NCBI GenBank assembly: GCA_963668115.1
Contig: OY764147.1
Span: 1,488,001-1,552,000, forward strand
DNA from: Plut-88900 sp963668115
GTDB taxonomy: Bacteria; Chloroflexota; Dehalococcoidia; Plut-88900
Reading direction: 5' to 3'
DNA length: 64,000 nt
This document shows, in pieces, positions 26,202 through 33,159 of this stretch (its first letter is position 1; every line of letters begins with the position of its first letter). Under the pieces are notes generated by a model that saw nothing but the letters and a program-made list of their open reading frames with translations, was not told the origin of the DNA and ran no database searches. Made by a program: the position numbers and the translations under genes.

Positions 26202-26828
26202 TTAGGGGGCTTCGCGTAAGAAGGGGTTCCACTGGGCCTCGGCGCCGATGCTGGAGTGGGGCCCGTGCCCCGGGAGGACGACGGTGTCGTCGGGAAGGGG
26301 AAGGAGCTTGGTCTTGATGCTGTCGATGAGCTGCTCCCAGTTCCCGCCTTCAAAGTCGGTGCGGCCGACACTGCCGCGGAAAAGGGTGTCGCCGGTGAAG
26401 ACGAGGCCGTGGCCAAAGTAGGAGATGCCGCCGGGTGTGTGGCCGTGGGTCTCGATGACGGAGAAGGAGAGGTCTCCGACTTCTACGGTGTCGCCCTCCT
26501 CCAGGTAGAGGTCGGGTTCGGGGGGATTGCGGAAGCCGGGGATAATGGAAGCGGAGTCGGGGGGCTTTTCGAGCATATAGGCGTCGTTCCGGTGGATGGC
26601 AAAGGGGGCGTTGGTGGCGTCCACCATGTCGGCTACGGCGCCGACGTGGTCCTCGTGGCCGTGGGTGGTGAGCAGGTACTTGACGGTGAGGCCCGAGTCC
26701 TCGACGGCGCTCATGATGGCTTGCCACTCGGCACCGGCGTCGATGATGGCGGCTTCAAGGGTCTCATCGGAGCCGATGATGTAGGTGTTTTCCTGGTAAG
26801 GGCCGACTACGACGACTCGGAGGATCAT
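26202..26828 (-). CDS. MBL-fold metallohydrolase (glyoxalase II-like)
   Basis: 208 residues from ATG 26828; an in-frame TTG at 26864 is less likely. GPYQENTYIIGSDETLEAAI, the zinc motif TTHGHEDHVGAV (HxHxDH), IETHGHTPGGISYFGHGLVF, TGDTLFRGSVGRTDF and VLPGHGPHSSIGAE are in the order of hydroxyacylglutathione hydrolase-like enzymes. It probably hydrolyses a thioester such as a glutathione or other thiol adduct. First gene of the minus-strand catabolic run. Confidence 0.9.
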   Translation of the reverse strand: MILRVVVVGPYQENTYIIGSDETLEAAIIDAGAEWQAIMSAVEDSGLTVKYLLTTHGHEDHVGAVADMVDATNAPFAIHRNDAYMLEKPPDSASIIPGFRNPPEPDLYLEEGDTVEVGDLSFSVIETHGHTPGGISYFGHGLVFTGDTLFRGSVGRTDFEGGNWEQLIDSIKTKLLPLPDDTVVLPGHGPHSSIGAEAQWNPFLREAP

Positions 26829-27009
26829 TCTAGGGAGGAGGCTCCTTATGCGAGATTGGGTCAATCTAACGGGTGGGGCGGGGGGGAGTCAACAACGAAA
26901 CCTGGCTCCGCAGGAGGTGGTTAAGAGATTATATGGGTACTGGCACTCATGGCAGATGCTAGCATTTGCGATATAATGGGCTTTAACATAAAGGGGAATT
27001 ATATATCTA

Positions 27010-27138
27010 ATGAAAACTCTACTAACCACAGTGGCCAAGAAAGGCGGCAAGGGCGGTTCCAAGGGTCCGTCTAACGCCCCTAGCAAGACCGGCAAGCCCT
27101 CCGGGGGTGGCAGGGGAAACAACCCACCCAAAAAATAG
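27010..27138 (+). CDS. 42-residue Lys/Gly/Ser/Pro-rich basic protein
   Basis: ATG 27010 to TAG. It begins MKTLLTTVAKKGGKGG and ends GRGNNPPKK; it has nine Lys, one Arg and no acidic residue, and a low-complexity, probably disordered composition. A TATAAT at 26972-26977 gives a plausible promoter; the ribosome site (AAGGGG, 13 bases off) is weak. It could be a nucleic-acid-binding or charge-neutralising microprotein. It might also be chance, but the uniform composition argues for coding. Confidence 0.4.
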   Translation: MKTLLTTVAKKGGKGGSKGPSNAPSKTGKPSGGGRGNNPPKK

Positions 27139-27197
27139 GACTCCGCCTCATTCGAGAGGAATCGCTCCTCTAATATAGATTAACGTAAAGGAGTGAA

Positions 27198-27230
27198 ATG
27201 ACCGAGAGGTATATCAGCGGGAAACGATAG
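27198..27230 (+). CDS. 10-codon minimal ORF with strong ribosome site
   Basis: AAAGGAG is placed four bases before ATG; the frame encodes MTERYISGKR and ends in TAG. A second minimal frame, MAFS (27305-27319), follows AGGAGTGGAG. Both precede the DUF4926 gene in a 218-base gap that also holds a 6-bp hairpin (27155-27171). They could be leader peptides or decayed starts. Confidence 0.3.
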   Translation: MTERYISGKR

Positions 27231-27356
27231 GGTTGTGATATCTGAGGACGGGTTCCCTTTGATGCTCTCGGGACATCGGAGTGATGCAGTTAGGAGTGGA
27301 GTCGATGGCTTTTTCCTAGCTTTATCCGCTCATACCCGGGATAGTCTTACCGAACA

Positions 27357-27599
27357 TTGTTTAGAGAGCATGAGCGAATAGTATTAACCGCTCCCATCCG
27401 AGGCGACCATGGCGAACAGCTAAGGCCCGGAGACGTAGGGGTGGTCATACACATTCATCCCGGGGCGGAGGCCTACGTTGTGGAGTTCATCGCTCTTGAC
27501 GATCGCACGGTGGCCATTGCTACTGCTCTGCCGTCTGAGGCCCGAGCCATCACTAGCCGAGACCTTCTTCATGCCCGCACCGTAGAGACTGCCGTTTAG
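27357..27599 (+). CDS. DUF4926 domain protein
   Basis: 80 residues. FREHERIVLTAPIRGDHGEQ, LRPGDVGVVIHIHPGAEAYV and VEFIALDDRTVAIATALPSE follow the DUF4926 pattern (a short SH3-like barrel, L-x-x-G-D-x-G-x-V then Y-x-V-E-F). The only possible start before an in-frame stop is TTG 27357, without a ribosome site, so expression may be weak or the 5' end altered. Family members often sit near toxin-antitoxin genes; none is adjacent here. Confidence 0.65.
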   Translation: MFREHERIVLTAPIRGDHGEQLRPGDVGVVIHIHPGAEAYVVEFIALDDRTVAIATALPSEARAITSRDLLHARTVETAV

Positions 27600-27707
27600 T
27601 CTTATCGCAGGATTCTTCGGCCTGCGAACCACCGCCCACGGCACTTTTCCCACAGTTCCCAGACCAGATTACGGGCTGCTTACGGCCCCTATTGTGCGCC
27701 TTTTCAC

Positions 27708-27737
27708 TTGCGGGCTCCCATGGCCCTATGCTATATT
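27708..27737 (+). promoter_or_regulatory. Promoter of the nuo operon
   Basis: TTGCGG (27708-27713), 18 bases, TATATT (27732-27737) with a TGC extension directly before the -10. It lies 29 bases before the nuoA GTG at 27767. Confidence 0.6.
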
Positions 27738-27766
27738 CGGGCCAGCTTTTTCCGGGGAGGGTACGG

Positions 27767-28138
27767 GTGCTGGCCGACTATGGCTATATAGGTCTCTTCC
27801 TTCTCCTAGCTACCTTTATACCCATCTCCATGATCCTGATGCCGTGGGCTCTGTCCCTGGTGAGGATCAGACCCAGGAACCCCACGCAAGTCAAGCTCGA
27901 GACGTATGAGTCGGGGATGAGGCCCGTTGGGGGGTCATGGGTCCGGTTCAACTTCCGTTACTACTTCATCGCCCTGCTATTTGTCATTTTTGACGTTGAA
28001 GTGATATTCCTGTTTCCGTGGGCGGTGCACCTGGACCAGTTAAAGCTGTTCGGCCTGATAGAGATGGGGATATTCATCGTAATTCTTCTCATCGGATACT
28101 TCTATGCGTGGCGTAAGAAAGCGCTGGAGTGGAGCTAG
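27767..28138 (+). CDS. nuoA: NADH-quinone oxidoreductase subunit A
   Basis: 123 residues from GTG 27767, preceded by GGGGAGG six bases upstream; a longer in-frame start at 27692 would add 25 non-conserved residues and lies before the promoter. Three membrane helices; the loop YESGMRPVGGSWVRFNFRYY and the following FVIFDVEVIFLFPWA are the NuoA signature, with Glu residues in the quinone/proton pathway. First gene of the 11-gene complex I operon. Confidence 0.93.
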   Translation: MLADYGYIGLFLLLATFIPISMILMPWALSLVRIRPRNPTQVKLETYESGMRPVGGSWVRFNFRYYFIALLFVIFDVEVIFLFPWAVHLDQLKLFGLIEMGIFIVILLIGYFYAWRKKALEWS

Positions 28139-28141
28139 GCC

Positions 28142-28756
28142 ATGCGGGATACTAAGGGCAACCTACCCATCCTGGGGACATCAATCGACGTGCAGGCCCT
28201 CGACTTGGCTGAAGGGCAGGAGGTTACGGACCTGAAGGCTGCTTCGCAGTTCCCCAACCCCGACCCGGTAATCGAGGTGCCAGCCGACCTGAAGCGCAAT
28301 ATCCTGGTCACGAGCGTCGACTACATCCTGAACTGGGGGCGTCGGAATGCGGTTTGGCCGTTGACGTTCGGGCTGGCATGCTGCTCCTTCGAGATGATCG
28401 GCGCGGCGATGTCCCGATACGACATTGCGCGGTTCGGGGCGGAGGCGTTCCGGGCCACGCCTCGACAGGCCGACCTGATGATCGTTGCCGGAACGCTCAC
28501 GTGGAAGATGGCGGTGCCCGTGAAGCGCATCTATGAGCAGATGGCCGACCCGAAATGGGTCATCTCGATGGGCGTATGCGCGACTTCGGGCGGGCCGTAT
28601 TACGAATCGTACTCGGTGGTGCCGGGAGTCAACAGGATAGTCCCGGTGGACGTGTACGTACCGGGCTGTCCACCCAGGCCCGACGCCCTGCTCTACGGCC
28701 TGATGCAGCTGCAGGAAAAGATCAAGAAATACAGCATAGCCAAGACGAAGAGCTAA
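28142..28756 (+). CDS. nuoB: NADH-quinone oxidoreductase subunit B
   Basis: 204 residues. FGLACCSFEMIGAAMSRYD holds the double Cys of the N2 cluster, with the other ligands in MGVCATSGGPYYESYSVVPG and PVDVYVPGCPPRPDALLYGL. An N-terminal extension of about 50 residues precedes the core. It transfers electrons from the Fe-S chain to quinone at the membrane interface and follows nuoA by three bases. Confidence 0.96.
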   Translation: MRDTKGNLPILGTSIDVQALDLAEGQEVTDLKAASQFPNPDPVIEVPADLKRNILVTSVDYILNWGRRNAVWPLTFGLACCSFEMIGAAMSRYDIARFGAEAFRATPRQADLMIVAGTLTWKMAVPVKRIYEQMADPKWVISMGVCATSGGPYYESYSVVPGVNRIVPVDVYVPGCPPRPDALLYGLMQLQEKIKKYSIAKTKS

Positions 28757-28762
28757 CCTCAA

Positions 28763-29209
28763 GTGACCACCCAGCTTAACGTCAAGGATCTAGGCCAGCA
28801 GATAAGGGAGCGTTTTCCCGGAGCCGTCGTGGATGACGGCGGCGAGGCGCTGGTAGTCAAACCCGACTCGTTGGCGGACGTGGCGCGACACTGCTTTGAG
28901 GAGCCGGGGCTGGCGTTTGATTTCCTGGTCGGGGTCACGGGGGTGGACTACATAGACCACTTCGAACTGGTCTATCACCTGGTCTCGATCAAGCACAACC
29001 ACGCGGTGGTAGTGAAGACGAAGACGTACTCCCGGGAGTCGCCGTCGGTGCCATCGGTGACAGGGATATGGGAAGGGGCGGTGCTACAGGAGCGGGAGGT
29101 CTACGACCTGATGGGCATAGCGTTCGAAGGGCACCCGGACCTGAAGCGCATCCTGCTGTGGGAGGGGTTCCCGGGGCACCCGCACCGGAAGGACTTCACG
29201 ACAGCCTAG
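28763..29209 (+). CDS. nuoC: NADH-quinone oxidoreductase subunit C
   Basis: 148 residues, GTG start. FDFLVGVTGVDYIDHFELVY, HLVSIKHNHAVVVKT and the C-terminal EREVYDLMGIAFEGHPDLKR with LLWEGFPGHPHRKDF are the conserved 30-kDa subunit blocks. C and D are separate genes here, unlike the fused nuoCD of enterobacteria. Confidence 0.95.
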   Translation: MTTQLNVKDLGQQIRERFPGAVVDDGGEALVVKPDSLADVARHCFEEPGLAFDFLVGVTGVDYIDHFELVYHLVSIKHNHAVVVKTKTYSRESPSVPSVTGIWEGAVLQEREVYDLMGIAFEGHPDLKRILLWEGFPGHPHRKDFTTA

Positions 29210-29268
29210 AGATCACTATTGGGTCGCTACATCACACACAATGGTAAAACGGTAGAACAGGGGACAGG

Positions 29269-30372
29269 GTGACGCTCAAGACCGAAGAAGTGATGGTAAA
29301 CATCGGGCCCCAGCACCCGAGCACCCACGGCGTGTTCAGGATGCGGGTCACGTTTGACGGCGAGGTGGTAACAGACCTGGAGCCGGTCTTCGGGTACCTG
29401 CATCGCGGGACGGAAAAGCTGGCCGAGGAGCGCACCTACACGCAGATCATCACGCTCACGGACAGGCTGGACTACCTGGCGTCCATGTCCAACAACCTGG
29501 CCTACGTGCTGGCGGCGGAGAAGCTGGCGGGAATCGAGCCGCCGGAACGGGCGATGTACATCCGGGTGATCATGGCGGAGCTGATGCGCATCGCCAGTCA
29601 TTGCATGGCGCTGGGGTTTTTCATCAACGACCTCGGGGCGCTGGCGACGCCTTTGATGTACATGTTCCGGGAACGAGAGAAGATCCTGGACTTGTTCGAG
29701 ATGGTGTGCGGGGCCCGAATCACCTACTCCTACATGCGCATCGGCGGCGTGAGCGGAGACCTTCCTCCCGAGTTCATGCCCGCCCTGACCAAGTTCATTA
29801 ACGAGATGCCGGGCTACATTGACGAGTATGAGGCCCTGCTGAGGGAGAACGAGATTATCATCTCCCGCACCAAGGACATGGCCATCCTCCCTCCCGAGAC
29901 CGCTATCAACGCCTCGGTGTCGGGGCCAATGCTGCGGGCCTCGGGGGTGGACTGGGACCTTCGGAAGGCGGACCCCTACGAGGTGTACGACAGGTTTGAA
30001 TTCGACGTGCCGGTCGGGCCTACGGGAGACACCTACGACCGCTTCCTGGTGAGGCTGGAGGAGATGCGGGAAAGCGTACGTATCGTCAAGCAGGCGATGG
30101 AGCAGATACCAGAGGGGCCTTTCAGGGCGAAGGCGCCTGCCCTGATCAGGCCCCCGAAGGGCGAGGCTTACGCGCACGTGGAGGCGCCGAAGGGGGAGCT
30201 CGGGTTTTATCTGGTGAGCGACGGGGCGATATCTCCGTACCGGTGCAAGATACGGGCACCGTCCTTCATCAACCTGACGGTGTTGCGGGAGCTTTCCATC
30301 GGGTGGAAGCTGGCGGACCTGATAGTCATCCTGGGAAGCGTGGACATCAACATGGGTGAGGTGGACAGATAG
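29269..30372 (+). CDS. nuoD: NADH-quinone oxidoreductase subunit D
   Basis: 367 residues from GTG 29269 (GGGGACAGG upstream). NIGPQHPSTHGVFRM carries the quinone-site His; HRGTEKLAEERTYTQ and TDRLDYLASMSNNLAYV follow, and the C-terminus ends in LGSVDINMGEVDR. This is the 49-kDa subunit, a Ni-Fe hydrogenase large-subunit relative that forms the quinone pocket with NuoB. Its stop shares a base with the next GTG. Confidence 0.96.
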   Translation: MTLKTEEVMVNIGPQHPSTHGVFRMRVTFDGEVVTDLEPVFGYLHRGTEKLAEERTYTQIITLTDRLDYLASMSNNLAYVLAAEKLAGIEPPERAMYIRVIMAELMRIASHCMALGFFINDLGALATPLMYMFREREKILDLFEMVCGARITYSYMRIGGVSGDLPPEFMPALTKFINEMPGYIDEYEALLRENEIIISRTKDMAILPPETAINASVSGPMLRASGVDWDLRKADPYEVYDRFEFDVPVGPTGDTYDRFLVRLEEMRESVRIVKQAMEQIPEGPFRAKAPALIRPPKGEAYAHVEAPKGELGFYLVSDGAISPYRCKIRAPSFINLTVLRELSIGWKLADLIVILGSVDINMGEVDR

Positions 30373-31580
30373 TGGACTGGTTCTACGAGCTCTGGAGGGA
30401 GCTAGGCGAGGTCTTCCGCGGCTGGATTGAGGCGATTTTCCCGGACTCGGCGGAGGGATGGATCACTTACCTCGTGCTTGGGTTCCTGAGCGCTTTCGTG
30501 CTCATCAACCTGCCAATGGTGCTAGTCCCACTGTTGATCTACGTCGAGCGGCGGCTGCTGGGGAGGTTTCAGAACAGGGTCGGGCCGAACAGGGTCGGGC
30601 CTTTTGGAATCCTACAGCCCATCGCCGACGGTATAAAGATCATGACCAAGGAGGACATCATTCCTCGGGGGGCGGACAAGCTGGTGTTCACCCTGGCGCC
30701 GGTGGCCGTGATGGCGCCGGCATTGCTGATGTTCACCGTGATCCCGTTCGGGAATGAGACGTTCCTGACCAACCTGAACGTTGGGATTCTGTTCATTGTC
30801 GCGGTCACGGCTGTGGAGACCATAGGGGTGTTCATGGCGGGTTGGGCGTCCAACAACAAGTACGCCCTGTTTGGGGCGATGAGGGCAGTGGCGCAACTGG
30901 TGAGCTACGAAATCCCGCTGGTGATCTCCATCATGGGTGTCGTGCTTATTGCCGGTTCAATGGTGTTGAACGATATTGTGGCCGTCCAAAGCAGCTGGCC
31001 GCTGATCCTATTTCAGCCCCTGGGATTCCTCATTTTCTTCGCGGCAGTATCGGCGGAGTTGAACAGGTCACCGTTCGACCTGACGGAAGCAGAGTCGGAG
31101 ATTATTGCCGGCATCCACACCGAATACAGCGGCGTGAAGTTCGTCATGTTCCTGACGGCAGAGGGAATTGCGCTGGTGGGGTACTCTGCAGTGATTGCCA
31201 CGCTGTACCTGAGCGGCTGGGAGGGTCCCGGGCTTCCGGGATACCTGTGGCTGCTGGTCAAGATATTCTTCATATTCGGGATATTCGTTTGGACCCGGGC
31301 CACGCTGCCGAGGCTGAGGGTGGACCAGGTAATGACCTTTGCCTGGAAGTTCCTGTTCCCGCTGTCGCTCCTTAATGCCGCGATTACGGCGGTGCAGGTG
31401 GTCGTGTGGTCGGACGGGCTGCCGCCATGGCTGATACCCGTGAACTTTGCGATAGCGATTGGGCTGATAGCGGGCCTGCACAAGTTTGTGGGCTTCCAGG
31501 GCGAGACGCGAGAGGTAGTGCCGGGCGGCGCCGAGCGGCTTACGGCGGTGTCGAGGCCCGTTGCGGGAGGTAGTGAGTAA
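30372..31580 (+). CDS. nuoH: NADH-quinone oxidoreductase subunit H
   Basis: 402 residues, eight predicted membrane helices. LLIYVERRLLGRFQNRVGPN, the quinone-binding ELNRSPFDLTEAESEIIAG and the WTRATLPRLRVDQVMTFAWK end are diagnostic. It has a short soluble N-terminal helix and a hydrophilic C-terminal tail of about 30 residues. The GTG start overlaps nuoD (TAGTG) and its TAA overlaps nuoI (TAATG), so translation is tightly coupled. Confidence 0.96.
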   Translation: MDWFYELWRELGEVFRGWIEAIFPDSAEGWITYLVLGFLSAFVLINLPMVLVPLLIYVERRLLGRFQNRVGPNRVGPFGILQPIADGIKIMTKEDIIPRGADKLVFTLAPVAVMAPALLMFTVIPFGNETFLTNLNVGILFIVAVTAVETIGVFMAGWASNNKYALFGAMRAVAQLVSYEIPLVISIMGVVLIAGSMVLNDIVAVQSSWPLILFQPLGFLIFFAAVSAELNRSPFDLTEAESEIIAGIHTEYSGVKFVMFLTAEGIALVGYSAVIATLYLSGWEGPGLPGYLWLLVKIFFIFGIFVWTRATLPRLRVDQVMTFAWKFLFPLSLLNAAITAVQVVVWSDGLPPWLIPVNFAIAIGLIAGLHKFVGFQGETREVVPGGAERLTAVSRPVAGGSE

Positions 31581-32137
31581 TGTACGGTCTGGGAATTGCC
31601 AAAGGAATGTTCGTGACGCTGAAGCACCTGTTCAGGAAGCCGTTCACCGTCCAGTACCCCGACGAACAAGTGACCCGGGGCACACGGTTCCGGGGTTACG
31701 AGTTCACGTGGTACGAAGACCGGTGCACAGGCTGCGCATCCTGCGCGAAATACTGTCCGCTGGGAACGATCCGAATAGTGACGCATCCCGAGGGAGACAG
31801 GAAGCAGGGTTTGGACTATGCCATCGACGTGTTTGACATCGACACGGGGCGGTGCATGTTCTGCGGGCTCTGCGTGGAGGCGTGCCCCTACGATGCCCTG
31901 TTTATGGGGTCGGGGTTCGAGAGGGCGGTCTACAGCCGCACGGACATGGTGGTACACGTCGACGACCTGAGAACCCGGGAGAAGAGGCCGAGCGCGTTCT
32001 TCCGGCCGAACCTGGACGGGACCCGGTACCTGCCGGAATACTCGCTGCCGTCGGACGATGCGGGGAGGCCGTGGAAGGGTCGGTGGGCAGATGAAGGGGA
32101 GCCGAGCCCACAATCTCCCGGGAGCGCAGACAGGTAG
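31580..32137 (+). CDS. nuoI: NADH-quinone oxidoreductase subunit I
   Basis: 185 residues with two 4Fe-4S motifs, CTGCASCAKYCP and CMFCGLCVEACP (clusters N6a and N6b), after RGTRFRGYEFTWYEDR. The C-terminal 50 residues are Pro/Ser-rich and variable. In complexes without NuoEFG this subunit may be the electron entry point for a ferredoxin-like donor. The ATG overlaps the stop of nuoH. Confidence 0.95.
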   Translation: MYGLGIAKGMFVTLKHLFRKPFTVQYPDEQVTRGTRFRGYEFTWYEDRCTGCASCAKYCPLGTIRIVTHPEGDRKQGLDYAIDVFDIDTGRCMFCGLCVEACPYDALFMGSGFERAVYSRTDMVVHVDDLRTREKRPSAFFRPNLDGTRYLPEYSLPSDDAGRPWKGRWADEGEPSPQSPGSADR

Positions 32138-32140
32138 CCC

Positions 32141-32647
32141 ATGGACGTCGGGATTGCGATAGGGTTCTGGATACTGGCCTCGCTGGCGGTGATTTCATCC
32201 GCGGCGGTGGTGCTGTTGAGAGACCTGTTCCGCGCATCCCTTTTTCTTGTGCTCTCCTTCCTGTCGGTAGCGGGGATATACATCGTTTTGCAGGCCGACT
32301 TCCTAGCCGTGGCACAGGTGCTGATCTACGTAGGGGCTATATCTATCCTGCTGATATTCGCCATCATGCTGACCCGGGACACGCAGAGAGGAAACCCTTC
32401 GAACCGGCTGTCGGCGCCCGGGGCATTTCTGGCGGGGGTCGTGTTCTCTGCGATTATCGTGGCGATATTCACGACGGATTGGCCCCTCTCCTCGGAGCCC
32501 CCGCCGGACTCCACGACGGAACTGCTGGCCGAGGTCCTGTTCAACAAGTTCGTACTGCCATTCGAAGTGGCTTCGGTGCTGCTGTTGTCCGCCATGATCG
32601 GGGCAATAGTCATTGCTCGACAGAGAGGGCCTGGCGGCAATGATTAA
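32141..32647 (+). CDS. nuoJ: NADH-quinone oxidoreductase subunit J
   Basis: 168 residues, five predicted membrane helices. VVLLRDLFRASLFLVLSFLS, QADFLAVAQVLIYVGAISIL and FAIMLTRD form the NuoJ core with its pi-bulge-type helix. The C-terminus FEVASVLLLSAMIGAIVIAR is also typical. The end overlaps nuoK by eight bases. Confidence 0.94.
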   Translation: MDVGIAIGFWILASLAVISSAAVVLLRDLFRASLFLVLSFLSVAGIYIVLQADFLAVAQVLIYVGAISILLIFAIMLTRDTQRGNPSNRLSAPGAFLAGVVFSAIIVAIFTTDWPLSSEPPPDSTTELLAEVLFNKFVLPFEVASVLLLSAMIGAIVIARQRGPGGND

Positions 32648-32948
32648 CCTGGAACATTTCCTAGTCCTGTCGGCCATCCTATTTTGCATAGGCCTTTGGG
32701 GCGCGCTCTCCAAGCGGAACATAGTCGCCATCCTTATGTGCATCGAGATTATGTTCAACGGTGTGAATATCGCCTTCATCGCTTTCTCGCGGTACAACTC
32801 CCCGACATTATTGACGGGCCATGTGTTCGCAATCTTCGTGATAGCGGTAGCAGCGGCGGAGGTGGCGCTCGGGCTGGCCATAGTGGTAGCCGTATTCCGA
32901 AGTCGTCAGACGGTTGAGGTGGGAGAGGTCGGGGCACTGAAAGGCTGA
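32640..32948 (+). CDS. nuoK: NADH-quinone oxidoreductase subunit K
   Basis: 102 residues from ATG 32640, which matches the family N-terminus MINLEHFLVLSAILFCIG; the frame is open further upstream but inside nuoJ. MCIEIMFNGVNIAFIAF holds the membrane Glu of the proton path and EVALGLAIVVAVFR the second one. Three helices. GAGAGGG serves as ribosome site inside nuoJ. Confidence 0.94.
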   Translation: MINLEHFLVLSAILFCIGLWGALSKRNIVAILMCIEIMFNGVNIAFIAFSRYNSPTLLTGHVFAIFVIAVAAAEVALGLAIVVAVFRSRQTVEVGEVGALKG

Positions 32949-32961
32949 TTTAGAGACTGTT

Positions 32962-33159
32962 ATGAGCTGGATTGAATTCAAACGGGTCCCGACCCTCATG
33001 GTCGCCGAGATGTGGAAGGACCTGTTCGAGGGTGAAGGGCTGCCGACCCGTATCCTCCCGGAGGGAGACATCCTTTCCTGGTCGGAGGGTGTGCCCTTTA
33101 TCGTCTACGTTCCCAAGGGCCGAGAGCACGTTGCCGACGAGATACTCAGGAAGATATAG
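32962..33159 (+). CDS. DUF2007-like small protein inside the nuo operon
   Basis: 65 residues: MSWIEFKRVPTLMVAEMWKD, LFEGEGLPTRILPEGDIL and IVYVPKGREHVADEILRKI. The beta-alpha-beta layout with an E-G-I/L-P-x-x-I turn resembles the DUF2007 putative signal-transducing domain. It is soluble, with no cysteines. It lies 13 bases after nuoK and its TAG directly abuts the nuoL ATG, so it is translated with complex I. A role in assembly or regulation is inferred. Confidence 0.7.
   Translation: MSWIEFKRVPTLMVAEMWKDLFEGEGLPTRILPEGDILSWSEGVPFIVYVPKGREHVADEILRKI

Noticed and set aside
26256..26924. 222-codon plus-strand frame opposite the MBL-fold gene
   Set aside because: Shadow of the real gene; Gly/Val/Asp-biased antisense translation.
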